This document shows positions 44,012 through 52,902 of a DNA stretch of 64,000 nucleotides, piece after piece. Position numbers and translations under genes: made by a program. Within the stretch, counting starts at the first letter, position 1; each line of letters starts with the position of its first letter. Below the pieces are notes generated by a model, which was not told where the DNA came from, did no database searches, and saw only the letters and a program-made list of their open reading frames with translations. Source of the stretch: Vulcanimicrobiota bacterium (GTDB lineage: Bacteria; Vulcanimicrobiota; Vulcanimicrobiia; Vulcanimicrobiales; Vulcanimicrobiaceae); the NCBI GenBank assembly GCA_003168375.1, contig PMSI01000003.1, forward strand, positions 868,001 to 932,000, in the 5' to 3' direction.

Positions 44012-47000
44012 CTACTGTTTGACGCTGCCGCCACTGACGCTTCCGCCCCCGGTTCCGAGGTCCGGCGGCCGAACGACGAACAATCCGATCGCCGGCGTGT
44101 AGTAGAAGGCGTTGCCACCGCCGGCTCCGCCTGCGCCGCCACGCCGGGCGCCGTTCGGACCCGGGCTCGCGCCGGGCGCCGGGGATCCGGCCGGTGCAGC
44201 CGTAGCGGCGGTCCTGGGTGCCGCCGACGGTGCGGGCGAGGCCGCGACTTGGACGCCCGCTTGGACGTCGAAGCCCTTGGCCTTCGCCTCGGTGGTCGTC
44301 ATGACGGTGCCGTACGCGCACGCGGACACGGCGCGCACCGGCAGCAGTGCGGCGATCAGCTCGGGCGGCGGCGTGAACTGCTGCTGCCGCTGTTGGCTGT
44401 CCGGCGACGCCGCCGTCACGCGGTCTTGGAATCCGGGCGGGCCGCCACCCGGGCCGCCGGGTTCGCCGCCCGGTCCGGTCCGCGGGCCGCCGTTGCCGCC
44501 GGTGTTCGCGCCGGCCGGCCGCGCGGCACGAATCTTGTCGAGAACGGCCTGCGGGATCGACGGATTGAGCCCGAGGTACCACGTGCCCTTCGGATCGCCG
44601 TGCCCCGTCACGGTGAGGCCGGTAACCGGCGGGAGCGGTTGACCTGCAGCGTACGCGGTCGCGGCGATGCCGAGCTCGGCCAGCACTTTTTGCGCTTCCG
44701 GCTTCAGGTCGGCGGTGCACTCGGCGCGACTCGCCGCGATGCTGAGCGGGTCGACGCCCGGAGGCGGCGGGATGAAGTTGACGCGTCCTAAGCCGAGGCC
44801 GCCGCGCTGTTGGTTCTGCGTGCCGGCCGCGCCCGCGGTCTGCGCGCCGCGCGCACCGGTCGCCGAACCGCGCGAGAAACCCGCACCCGGACGTGCGCCG
44901 GTGTTGAACGAGTAGGTCACCGTGAACTGGCGCGGCGCGTTCGGATTCGCGGCCTGCAGCAGCGTACCGCCGCCGCTGAGCGGGATCGGCTGCGCGTACA
45001 GCAAGGTCGAGAAGTCGCCGGACTCCGTGTTGAACAGGTTCGAGGCGAACATGGTGAGGCGGCCGATGCCCAGCGCGTGCGAAAGACCGAGGTTCACGAT
45101 CGTGTACGGAGCGATGCGCTGGTTGTTGCCCGGCCCGACGTACCGCGCGTTGGCGAGGAACTCCATCCCGCTCCACGGCTGCAGTGCGTCGATCGTCAGG
45201 TTGCCCGTGTGCAGCGGGCGCCCGGGGATCTGCGAGTCGAGGATCAGCGTGCTGTCCAGCCCCGTGAAGCGCGGGTCGGCCGCGGTGATCATCGACGAGG
45301 CGGTGGTGAACGACGGGATCACGACGATGTTCTTGCCGATGCCGAAGCGGCCCGTCGCGGTGAAGCCCTGATAGACGCGCGTCGTGCCGCCGATTTGCTG
45401 CGAGACGTAGAGCGACTGCGCGGTCGGCGCGGCAAACCCGGGGCAGACCTGCCCGAAGTATCCGGTGACCGCATTGAAATACGGATCGCCCGGGAAGAGC
45501 CCGAGGCTGGCCGCGGTGACCTGCGCGTTGACGAGCTGGCCGGCTTGCGACTGGCGGTACATGTTCAGCGAGATCTGCCCGTGCGCCCATGCGTGCGTCC
45601 AGCCGGCGTCGTAGCTGATCGCTGACTGGGGTCCGGGCTGATCGCCCGGGCCGCTCACTTGCGCGGTATTGGCGAAGCAGTTGACGCGCGCGGAGTTCGG
45701 ATCGCTGAACGATCGCACGAGGCCGTTCGCCGCCTGCGAGCTCCCGACGCTGACCGACGCGTTGTAGCTGTCGTTGTTGGTCGGCCGCCAGCTCCCGCTG
45801 AACCCGCCGAGCAGCGACCCGCCGCTGCCGGACGTTCCCGCGTACGAGAGATTCGGCCCCAGCGTCAGCTTGTCGTTGACCTTGAACGTGTCGGCGAACT
45901 GCACTTGGCGCGAGGCGGTCGCGAAGGTCGACGGCTGCACGAACGCGACGGCCGACCCGCTCAGCACCAACGGCGTGAACGTGGTGACGCCGGCGAACGT
46001 CGAACCCGAGAGCGTGAACGTGTGACGGTCGCGCGTGAGCGTGGCGCTCGCCGCGATGCCGCGCGCGAGGCTGCCGTTCATGGTCGAGAGCGGGCTGAGC
46101 AAGGGGCCCACCGTACACGGCTGCGGCGCCGTGGCTGGGCACGTCTGGAAGATATAGCGATTGAGGTCGTTGGTCAGCGAGGTGTTGTTGTTGACGTACG
46201 CGGTGGCCGTGATCGCGGTCTCCCCGATCAGCGACTGCACCGTGCCGTACGCGAACCCGAACCTGCTGGTGTTGCCGTTGTCGGGGCCGATCCCGCAAGG
46301 GAGCGGCGTGACGAACTGGGTGCAGAGCGACGCGGTCGCCTGATGGTTCTGCAGCGCGGTGAACATCAGCGTCGTGCGATCGGTCAAGCCGTAGCGCAGC
46401 TTCAAGAAGTCGCCGATGTTGGCGTTCTCGCCGGCGTGCGCGTAATCGATCCCGCTCTGATCGGTATAGTCCTGGAAGGTGAGCGGGCTGTTCCCGGCAC
46501 GCTTCGTGTGCAGCAGTGCGATCCCCAGCTTCCCGATCGATCCGGTCTCTCCGATCTGGTAGTTGTACTTATCGAAGGTGCCGTACGAGGTGGCGACTTT
46601 TGTCTGCCAGGTCTGCGTCGGCTGGAGGGTGCGGAAGTTCACCGAGCCGCCGAGCGCACCGGCCTGCGCGCCGAAGCTCACCCCCGCCCCCGAGAAGAGG
46701 TCAGTGTTGATCGAGCGCAGGTTGACCGCCGAGCCCGGCGCTCCGAGCGGGATGCCGTCGAGCGTGATCGCGGTCTGCGATTCGTCGTGACCGCGCAGCG
46801 AGATCGTCTGCGGCGCGTTGGGGTCGTTGGAGTCCTGCGTCACGTCGACGCCACCGATCGTCGAGAGGGCATCGGTCAGCGAGTCGGAGATCCGGCGCAC
46901 CGCGCTGTTCTCGTCGACGTCGGTCGTGGTAACCGTCACGCGCGCGCGCACCGAGCCGATGATCTTCAGCCCGCTGGTGTCGGTCGTGCTGGACGTCGTC

Positions 47001-47377
47001 GTCTGCGGGACGGTCGGTTTCTGCGTCCCGAGGTCGACGATGACCGCCACCTGCTTGTTGCCGAGCACCTCGAACGCCGCGGAGGTCACTCCGGTGAAGC
47101 CGCTCTTGCTGACGCGCACGCGGTAGATCCCGCTCGGCACGTCGGTGTACTTCACGATCCCGCTCTTCGTCGTGAGCGCGCTCGCGACGGTCGGGCCGAT
47201 CAGGAAGACGCGGGCGTTCACCAGCGCTTGCTGCACGCCGGCGTCCTTGACGGTGATTTCGATGATCCCCGTGTCGCTCGAGCTCTGCGCGCTCGCGGGG
47301 GCGATCGTCCCGATCGTCCCGGCGAACAGCGAAAGCGCGAGCATGACCGCGGACCACCGGCTGCGTGCCCTGCTCAT
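44012..47377 (-). CDS. TonB-dependent receptor with a long post-barrel C-terminal extension
   Basis: 1121-aa outer-membrane receptor. After the signal peptide (SAVMLALSLFAGTIGTIAPA) come a carboxypeptidase-regulatory-like domain (DAGVQQALVNARVFLIGP) and a plug (LSTIGGVDVTQDSNDPNAPQ, then TISLRGHDESQTAITLDGIP). The beta-barrel that follows ends near PRQFTVTYSFNTG. About 250 residues come after the barrel: a Gly/Ala/Gln-rich linker, a small domain with two cysteines, and Gly/Pro-rich low complexity. This is unusual, because TonB barrels normally end at their last strand. I start at ATG 47377; an ATG 19 codons earlier is possible. Substrate unknown. Confidence 0.85.
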   Translation of the reverse strand: MSRARSRWSAVMLALSLFAGTIGTIAPASAQSSSDTGIIEITVKDAGVQQALVNARVFLIGPTVASALTTKSGIVKYTDVPSGIYRVRVSKSGFTGVTSAAFEVLGNKQVAVIVDLGTQKPTVPQTTTSSTTDTSGLKIIGSVRARVTVTTTDVDENSAVRRISDSLTDALSTIGGVDVTQDSNDPNAPQTISLRGHDESQTAITLDGIPLGAPGSAVNLRSINTDLFSGAGVSFGAQAGALGGSVNFRTLQPTQTWQTKVATSYGTFDKYNYQIGETGSIGKLGIALLHTKRAGNSPLTFQDYTDQSGIDYAHAGENANIGDFLKLRYGLTDRTTLMFTALQNHQATASLCTQFVTPLPCGIGPDNGNTSRFGFAYGTVQSLIGETAITATAYVNNNTSLTNDLNRYIFQTCPATAPQPCTVGPLLSPLSTMNGSLARGIAASATLTRDRHTFTLSGSTFAGVTTFTPLVLSGSAVAFVQPSTFATASRQVQFADTFKVNDKLTLGPNLSYAGTSGSGGSLLGGFSGSWRPTNNDSYNASVSVGSSQAANGLVRSFSDPNSARVNCFANTAQVSGPGDQPGPQSAISYDAGWTHAWAHGQISLNMYRQSQAGQLVNAQVTAASLGLFPGDPYFNAVTGYFGQVCPGFAAPTAQSLYVSQQIGGTTRVYQGFTATGRFGIGKNIVVIPSFTTASSMITAADPRFTGLDSTLILDSQIPGRPLHTGNLTIDALQPWSGMEFLANARYVGPGNNQRIAPYTIVNLGLSHALGIGRLTMFASNLFNTESGDFSTLLYAQPIPLSGGGTLLQAANPNAPRQFTVTYSFNTGARPGAGFSRGSATGARGAQTAGAAGTQNQQRGGLGLGRVNFIPPPPGVDPLSIAASRAECTADLKPEAQKVLAELGIAATAYAAGQPLPPVTGLTVTGHGDPKGTWYLGLNPSIPQAVLDKIRAARPAGANTGGNGGPRTGPGGEPGGPGGGPPGFQDRVTAASPDSQQRQQQFTPPPELIAALLPVRAVSACAYGTVMTTTEAKAKGFDVQAGVQVAASPAPSAAPRTAATAAPAGSPAPGASPGPNGARRGGAGGAGGGNAFYYTPAIGLFVVRPPDLGTGGGSVSGGSVKQ

Positions 47378-47442
47378 TTCGTGCGAAATCCTGTCATTAG
47401 GGTCTGTGCTCTCCCTGAGAACGCTCTTCGACATACGAACGT

Positions 47443-49278
47443 TTAATGCACGCGGGCGGCGATCGCCGCCAAGAACCGCGTGCCGAAATCGGCCAGCTTC
47501 TTCTCCCCTACCCCGCTGATCGAGCGCAGCTCCGCCGGGGTGCGCGGAACCTCGCGTGCCATCGCCCGCAGGACGGCGTCGCTGAACACGACGTACGGGG
47601 GGACGTCCCGCTCGGCGGCGATCTCTCGGCGGAGCGCGCGCAGCACGGCGAACAGCTCCCGATCGTAGGCTTCGTCGCCGGCCGGTCCGGCGGTGACCGT
47701 CCGCCCGCGCCTGCCCGGGGCCGGCGCGACCGCCTCGCGGACGGTGATCGGCGACCGCAGCGCGAGCGCACGCTTCCCGGCGTCCGTCAGCGAGACGACG
47801 TTGTGACGCGCCGCGTCCTGGGCGATCAGGCCGAGGCGCAGCAGCTCGTCGGCCAGGTGGCGCCAGACACGGCGGTCGCGGTCCTTGCCGATCCCGTAGG
47901 TCGAGAGCCGCTCGTGAAACCAGCGCTCGATCTTCTCGGTCTTCGCGCCGACCAGGACGTCGATGACGTGCGCGATCCCGACTCCGTAGCCGTGCGCTTC
48001 ACGAACGCGGTAGACGCACGAGAGCAGCTTCTGCGCGTCGAGCGTGGCGTCGAACGAGGCCCGCGGCTGCACGCAGTTATCGCAGTTCCCGCAGTGCTCG
48101 TGCGGGTACGTCTCGCCGAAGTACGCAAGCAGCTCGCGCCGCCGGCATTCGTTCGAGTAGGCATAGCGCTTGACGCGCTCGAGCTGCTCGCGGGCGGCGG
48201 CCCGCTCGCCCTCGGGCTTCTCCTCGACGAACCGCTCGACGCGCGCGATGTCGCCGTACGCGAAGAACCACGCGCACTCGGCCGGCAAGCCGTCGCGGCC
48301 GGCTCGCCCGGTCTCTTGGTAGTAGCCTTCGAGGCTGCGCGGCACGTCCCAGTGCACGACGAAGCGCACGTTGGACTTGTCGATCCCCATCCCGAACGCG
48401 ATCGTCGCGCACATCACGCGCACGTCGTCGCGGATGAACGCTTCCTGCCGCCGCGCGCGCGTCGCCGAATCGAGCCCGGCGTGGTACGCGAGCGCGGGAA
48501 TCCCGGCGGCGTTCAAGACGTCGGCCAGCTTGTCGCTGTTCGCCCGGCTGCCGGCGTAGACGATCCCGGACTCGTCGTCCGGCCGAGCGGCGATCCATTT
48601 CACCAGCGTGTCGGCGGTGCGCGTCGCGTGCAGCACGCGATACCCGAGGTTGGCGCGGTCGAATGACGCGACGTGGACCGCCGGGCGGCGCAGCCCGAGC
48701 TGCGCGACGACGTCGTCACGAACGCGCGCGGTCGCGGTCGCGGTGAACGCGCAAAACGGGATGTCGGGGAAGCGATCGCGCAGCGGCGCGATGCGCCGAT
48801 ACTCCGGACGGAAATCGTGGCCCCATTCGCTGATGCAGTGGGCCTCGTCGACGACGAACCGGGCGACGTTCCAGCGTTCGAGATCGTCGCTGAATCCGGG
48901 CAGCGTCAGCCGCTCGGGCGCAACGTAGAGCAGCTTGTAGTCGCCCCGCTCGAGCCCGTCGAGGCGCCGCCGCTGTTCCGCCCGTTCGAGCGACGAGTTG
49001 AGCGCGGTCGCTGGCACTCCGGCCGTGTCGAGCGCGTCGACCTGATCTTTCATCAACGCGATCAGCGGCGAGATCACGACGGTCAGCCCGGGCGTCAGGA
49101 CCGCCGGGAGCTGGTAGCAGAGCGACTTCCCGCCGCCGGTCGGCAGGAGTACGAAGACGTCGCGCCCGTCCAGCACATCGCGAACGATCGCCTCCTGCGA
49201 CGGCCGGAAGGTGTGGAACCCGAACCAGCGTTCGAGCGCCTCGCGCACCTCCGCCGTCTGAACGACCATGAGTGTCAT
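47443..49278 (-). CDS. recQ: ATP-dependent DNA helicase RecQ
   Basis: About 611-aa 3'-5' helicase for recombinational repair. Motif 0/I is FRPSQEAIVRDVL and LLPTGGGKSLCYQLPAVL, and motif II is VVDEAHCISEWGHDFRPEYR. FGMGIDKSNVRFVVHWD and QETGRAGRDG come from the second RecA domain. The RQC zinc site includes CGNCDNC, and a C-terminal HRDC domain (FAVLRALRREIAAERDVPPY) is present. I start at ATG 49278; codons upstream are not RecQ-like. It follows the TonB receptor start by 65 nt on the same strand but is probably functionally separate. Confidence 0.95.
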   Translation of the reverse strand: MTLMVVQTAEVREALERWFGFHTFRPSQEAIVRDVLDGRDVFVLLPTGGGKSLCYQLPAVLTPGLTVVISPLIALMKDQVDALDTAGVPATALNSSLERAEQRRRLDGLERGDYKLLYVAPERLTLPGFSDDLERWNVARFVVDEAHCISEWGHDFRPEYRRIAPLRDRFPDIPFCAFTATATARVRDDVVAQLGLRRPAVHVASFDRANLGYRVLHATRTADTLVKWIAARPDDESGIVYAGSRANSDKLADVLNAAGIPALAYHAGLDSATRARRQEAFIRDDVRVMCATIAFGMGIDKSNVRFVVHWDVPRSLEGYYQETGRAGRDGLPAECAWFFAYGDIARVERFVEEKPEGERAAAREQLERVKRYAYSNECRRRELLAYFGETYPHEHCGNCDNCVQPRASFDATLDAQKLLSCVYRVREAHGYGVGIAHVIDVLVGAKTEKIERWFHERLSTYGIGKDRDRRVWRHLADELLRLGLIAQDAARHNVVSLTDAGKRALALRSPITVREAVAPAPGRRGRTVTAGPAGDEAYDRELFAVLRALRREIAAERDVPPYVVFSDAVLRAMAREVPRTPAELRSISGVGEKKLADFGTRFLAAIAARVH

Positions 49279-49398
49279 CGGTTCGCCGTCTGCGCCGTCG
49301 CGACCGTCCCGCAAGGCTGATGACTTATCCACAAGGGCAGCGGGGTACCGACCGCCGTACAGCGTTCGTCAGGAACAGCGAGCAAAGGTAGGGGTACC

Positions 49399-49806
49399 TT
49401 GCGGGTGGGGATCTTTCTGCGGACGCTTTATGAGTGGTCCGAAAAGCCGTGCGTCCTGACGGTCCGCGTCGCGTCGACCGGGTCCGAGCTGCGCCTGACC
49501 GGGATCCTCCGGTCGTACTTCAGCCTCGCGTCGCTGCACGGCTGGGCGCTCGTGCCGCCGCAGCAGCACGGCGGGTTCGCCGCGGTCAAGCTGACGCAGC
49601 TGAACATCGCCGACGCCGTCCAGCGTGATGTCGTGCTCGACGGACGCGCCCGGCGATTGCGCTTCTGCGCGGACGCCGAGGTCGTGTTCGAGCTCGAACG
49701 CGACGACGCGATCCTGACCGCGCCACCGCGCTGCGTCGGCCGCGGGCGCTATCTCTACGTCGGCGGCCGTCGGCGCCGCGTCGCGGAACCGTGGATGCTC
49801 CGCTAG
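49399..49806 (+). CDS. Hypothetical protein
   Basis: 135-aa basic protein, no family recognised. It starts at TTG 49399 (MRVGIFLRTLYEWSEKPCVL) with AGGGG upstream and is beta-rich (VRVASTGSELRLTGILRSYF) with no signal peptide or helix pair. It ends 21 nt before the carotenoid glycosyltransferase gene and could be cotranscribed with it. The TTG start and lack of homology leave its reality uncertain. Confidence 0.5.
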   Translation: MRVGIFLRTLYEWSEKPCVLTVRVASTGSELRLTGILRSYFSLASLHGWALVPPQQHGGFAAVKLTQLNIADAVQRDVVLDGRARRLRFCADAEVVFELERDDAILTAPPRCVGRGRYLYVGGRRRRVAEPWMLR

Positions 49807-49827
49807 GCGTGTTACCATCGTCGGGCG

Positions 49828-50964
49828 ATGCTGCTCTTTTTCGCCGCGCTGCTCGAAGCGCTGGCCGGCGCCCGCGCGGCGTGGCGAATGCTGGCGACGG
49901 CGGGCGGTGTCGCGCTCGCGCCGGCGCCTCCCCAACCGCCGGGAACGCTCGCCGCGATCGTGCCGGTGCTCGACGAAGAAGCGCGCGTCGGTGCATCGCT
50001 CGCCGCGCTCGCGTGCTGCGGCCCCGAGCTCGTCGAGATCCTGGTCGTTGACGGTGGTTCGGCGGACGGAACGCGCGGCGTCGTTGCCGCGGCTGCGGCG
50101 CGCGATCGCCGCGTGCGATTCATCGCGGCACCGCCGGTGCCGCCCGGCTGGAACGGCAAAGCCTGGAACCTCGAGGTCGGACTGCAGGCGACGCGCACGC
50201 CGTGGATCGCGACGGTCGACGCGGACGTGCGGGCCGGCCCGACCGTGCTCGGCGACGCGGTCGCTCGCGCGCAGCGCGACGGACTGGTCGCGCTGAGCGT
50301 CGCGACGCGCCAAGAGCTGGCCGGCGCCGGCGCCGCACTGCTGCATCCGGCGCTGCTGACGACGCTGGTCTACCGCGCCGGGCTTCCGAACGTCGCGACC
50401 GGCGACCCGGCGCGCGTGCTCGCGAACGGTCAGCTCTTCGTCGCGCGGCGCGACGCGCTCGCCGGCGCCGACGTGTTTCGCGCCGCGCGCGCATCCCGCT
50501 GCGAGGACGTCACGGTCGCGCGCGTGCTGGCGTCGGCCGGTGGGCGCGTCGGCTTCTACGAAGGCGATGCGGTCGTTCGCATGCACGCATCGTGGCGCGA
50601 CTGCGCGGCGAACTGGCCGCGCTCGCTGACGCTGCGCGACGCGTTCGTCTCGCCGGCACGGCTCGGCCTCGCGCTCACCGAGCTCCTCCTCGCGCAGGCG
50701 CTTCCGCTCCCCACGCTGCTCGTGCTCGTCGCGCTCGGCGGACGCGTGCCGTACGGACCGGCGGCGACCGCGCTCGCGTTGGCGCTCGTCGCCATGCGGA
50801 TCGGCGTCCTGGCCGGGACGCGCCGCGCGTACGTCCGCCCGCCGCCGTCGTACTGGCTCTCGCCGCTCGCCGATCTCCCCGCCGTCGCGCTGCTCGTGCG
50901 CAGCGCGCTGCGTCGCAGGCACGTCTGGCGCGGCCGCGTCCTCGCTCGCGAGAACGCCGCATGA
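49828..50964 (+). CDS. cruG: GT2 glycosyltransferase, CruG-like (carotenoid 2'-O-glycosylation)
   Basis: 378-aa membrane-associated family 2 glycosyltransferase. An N-terminal hydrophobic segment precedes the catalytic domain AIVPVLDEEARVGASLAALA, with the DGGSADGT nucleotide-binding motif and ATVDADVRAGP as the metal-binding DxD-like motif. Three C-terminal hydrophobic helices anchor it. In cyanobacteria CruG glycosylates hydroxylated carotenoids, and its gene adjoins cruF as here (ATGA overlap). The assignment to CruG rests on that adjacency and the GT2-plus-membrane layout; other sterol or hopanoid glycosyltransferases are possible. Confidence 0.68.
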   Translation: MLLFFAALLEALAGARAAWRMLATAGGVALAPAPPQPPGTLAAIVPVLDEEARVGASLAALACCGPELVEILVVDGGSADGTRGVVAAAAARDRRVRFIAAPPVPPGWNGKAWNLEVGLQATRTPWIATVDADVRAGPTVLGDAVARAQRDGLVALSVATRQELAGAGAALLHPALLTTLVYRAGLPNVATGDPARVLANGQLFVARRDALAGADVFRAARASRCEDVTVARVLASAGGRVGFYEGDAVVRMHASWRDCAANWPRSLTLRDAFVSPARLGLALTELLLAQALPLPTLLVLVALGGRVPYGPAATALALALVAMRIGVLAGTRRAYVRPPPSYWLSPLADLPAVALLVRSALRRRHVWRGRVLARENAA

Positions 50965-51788
50965 AGCGCGTCGCGTGGACGTTCACGGCGCTGCACGTGC
51001 TGGCGCTGCTGCTCGGGCTGTTCGGGATCCTCGTCGCGATCCCGCATCCGGAGCTGTGGACCGGACGGCCCGGCGATGCGGCGTTCTTCGCGTTCGCGAT
51101 CGACAAGACGGGCGGTGCGGCGATGCTGCTCGGCGCGATCGCGATGCTCGCCTACGGCTTCTGGACGCTCGGCGCGCGGCGCACGCTGCTCTTCTTCGTC
51201 GCGGCCACCGTGATCTCGGCGGCCGCCGAGCTGACCGGCACAAAGACGGGGTGGCCGTTCGGCGGTTACGAGTACACCAACTTCCTAGGCTGGAAGCTGT
51301 TGGGACGCGTGCCGGCCGCGGTGCCGCTGTCGTGGTTCTCCATGGGCTTCGCGTCGTTCGTACTCGCCGACGCGTTCGCTGCGCAGCGTGCGCGGCCCAA
51401 TCGCCGGCTGCTGACCTCGATCCTGCTCGGCGCGTGGCTGCTCACCGCGTGGGATCTGGTCCTGGACCCGTCGATGGCGGCGCCGCGGATGCAGTACATC
51501 CACTTCTGGATCTGGCACGAGAGCGGTCCCTACTTCGGGATGCCGTTGCGCAACCTCGCCGGCTGGTTCGGCACCGGCCTCCTCTTCATCGCGGTCGGAC
51601 GAACGCTGTGGAACGAGCGCGAGCCGCCCACCGCGCCGGTGGCGCTGCCGTTCGTGGTGTACGCGTGCAACGTCGCGTGGTCGATGGTGCTCGGCCTGTG
51701 GGCCGGCATGTGGCCGGCGGCGCTGCTCGCGATCGTGCTCGCGCTGATCCCGGCCGCCCGATGCGTGCGTATCCGCCGCCCGGGATGA
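50961..51788 (+). CDS. cruF: Carotenoid 1',2'-hydratase CruF family (DUF422)
   Basis: 275-aa integral membrane protein with about eight helices. GTKTGWPFGGYEYTNFLGWK is the DUF422/CruF signature; TAWDLVLDPSMAAPRMQYIH and the aspartates within it are conserved. CruF hydrates the psi end of gamma-carotene or lycopene, creating the tertiary hydroxyl group used later by glycosyltransferases. It overlaps the glycosyltransferase upstream and the acyltransferase downstream by four bases each. Confidence is high for the family, lower for the exact substrate. Confidence 0.82.
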   Translation: MKRVAWTFTALHVLALLLGLFGILVAIPHPELWTGRPGDAAFFAFAIDKTGGAAMLLGAIAMLAYGFWTLGARRTLLFFVAATVISAAAELTGTKTGWPFGGYEYTNFLGWKLLGRVPAAVPLSWFSMGFASFVLADAFAAQRARPNRRLLTSILLGAWLLTAWDLVLDPSMAAPRMQYIHFWIWHESGPYFGMPLRNLAGWFGTGLLFIAVGRTLWNEREPPTAPVALPFVVYACNVAWSMVLGLWAGMWPAALLAIVLALIPAARCVRIRRPG

Positions 51789-52441
51789 TCGGCCCGCGCG
51801 CGATCGCGTGGTGGTCGTTGCGCACGCTGACCGGCGACGTGCGGGTCGAGGGGCTGGAGAAAGTGCCGCGCACCGGTCCGGTGCTGCTCGCGGCGCACCA
51901 TTATCACCATCTGCTCGACGGCGCGGTCCTGGTCCGCCATCTCGGCCGTCCGCTGCACATCGTCGTCGGACTCGACTGGGCCGCCGGCGCCGCGCAGCGC
52001 CGCTGGATGGAGCGGCTGTGCGGCTGGGCCGGCTACCCGGTGATCCTGCGGCCGGCGACCGCCGGCACGCGCGGCGGGTACGGCGCCGGCGAGGCGGCGC
52101 GCTACCTGCGGCGCGGGATGCGCGACGCTGCCGCGCTCCTGGGCGCGGGGCGGGTCGTGCTGGTCTTCCCCGAGGGCTATCCGCTGGTCGATCCGACCGC
52201 TTCCGCCGCGACGCCGCGTGACCGCGACGCCGAGGGGTTCTTGCCGTTCGCCCGCGGGTTCCGAACGGTCGCCGGACTGGCACGCCGGAACGGGGCGGAC
52301 GAGGTCGCGATCGTACCGGTCGGCTTCCGCTACGAACGCCGCGGGCGCAAATGGAACATCGTCGCTCGCGTCGGAGAGCCGCTCGGCCCGGAGGCCGGCG
52401 TCGCCGCCGTCGAGCGGGCCGTGCGCGAGCTTTCCCGCTAG
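51785..52441 (+). CDS. PlsC-like acyltransferase, possible carotenoid-glycoside acyltransferase
   Basis: 218-aa lysophospholipid-acyltransferase-fold protein. Motif I is atypical: AAHHYHHLLDG places His residues four and six positions before the Asp instead of the canonical five (HxxxxD). Motif III, VVLVFPEGYPLVDP, is normal, and a later IVPVGFRYERRG fits motif IV. In an operon with CruG and CruF it could acylate the sugar hydroxyl of a carotenoid glycoside, as in staphyloxanthin-type pathways. The ATG overlaps the CruF stop. It ends 17 nt from a convergent regulator gene. Confidence 0.72.
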   Translation: MIGPRAIAWWSLRTLTGDVRVEGLEKVPRTGPVLLAAHHYHHLLDGAVLVRHLGRPLHIVVGLDWAAGAAQRRWMERLCGWAGYPVILRPATAGTRGGYGAGEAARYLRRGMRDAAALLGAGRVVLVFPEGYPLVDPTASAATPRDRDAEGFLPFARGFRTVAGLARRNGADEVAIVPVGFRYERRGRKWNIVARVGEPLGPEAGVAAVERAVRELSR

Positions 52442-52457
52442 CGCCCTGGTAGGGCCG

Positions 52458-52835
52458 TCAGTCGCAGCGCGGGTCGGTGAACGAGCCGCGCGTCCGCGCG
52501 GTGCGCAGGACGTCGGCGATCTCGCGCGGCCCCGACCGCTTCGAGAGCACGCAGTTCGCGCCGGCGAAGCGGAGCCGGTCGGCCCGCTGCCCCTCGCCGT
52601 TGGTGTAGGCGCAGATGAACGCGCGCGGGAGCGCGGCGCGCATCGCGCTGACCGCGTCGGCCGGGTCGACATCGAGGAAGTCGGTGTCGACGAAGAGCGC
52701 GTCCGGACGGGTTGCCCGGATGTCGTCGACGTCCAGGTTCGGCGCGACTCGGACGACCCGAAGTTCAGCGCCTGCCAGTACGTCGCTCAAATAAGGGACG
52801 AAGAGAGATTGCGGTTCTACGACGTACGAATCCAC
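52458..52835 (-). CDS. Single-domain receiver protein (REC only)
   Basis: 125-aa CheY-like protein. VVEPQSLFVPYL forms the first strand and helix, Asp50 in DALFVDTDFL the likely phosphoacceptor, and YTNG and LSKRSG the Thr and Lys switch positions. The acidic pair expected at the end of strand 1 is reduced to one Glu. It lacks an output domain. The start is GTG. It is 67 nt downstream of the NarL regulator gene, and the first strands of the two are similar (VVEPQSLF and VVEGQALF), so they may be duplicates. Confidence 0.7.
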   Translation of the reverse strand: MDSYVVEPQSLFVPYLSDVLAGAELRVVRVAPNLDVDDIRATRPDALFVDTDFLDVDPADAVSAMRAALPRAFICAYTNGEGQRADRLRFAGANCVLSKRSGPREIADVLRTARTRGSFTDPRCD

Positions 52836-52902
52836 GGTTGTTGGGTACCGCTACGGCGGTCCCGTCACACGGAGGCTTGCGGCCTATGAAACGTACGGTC
52901 TG

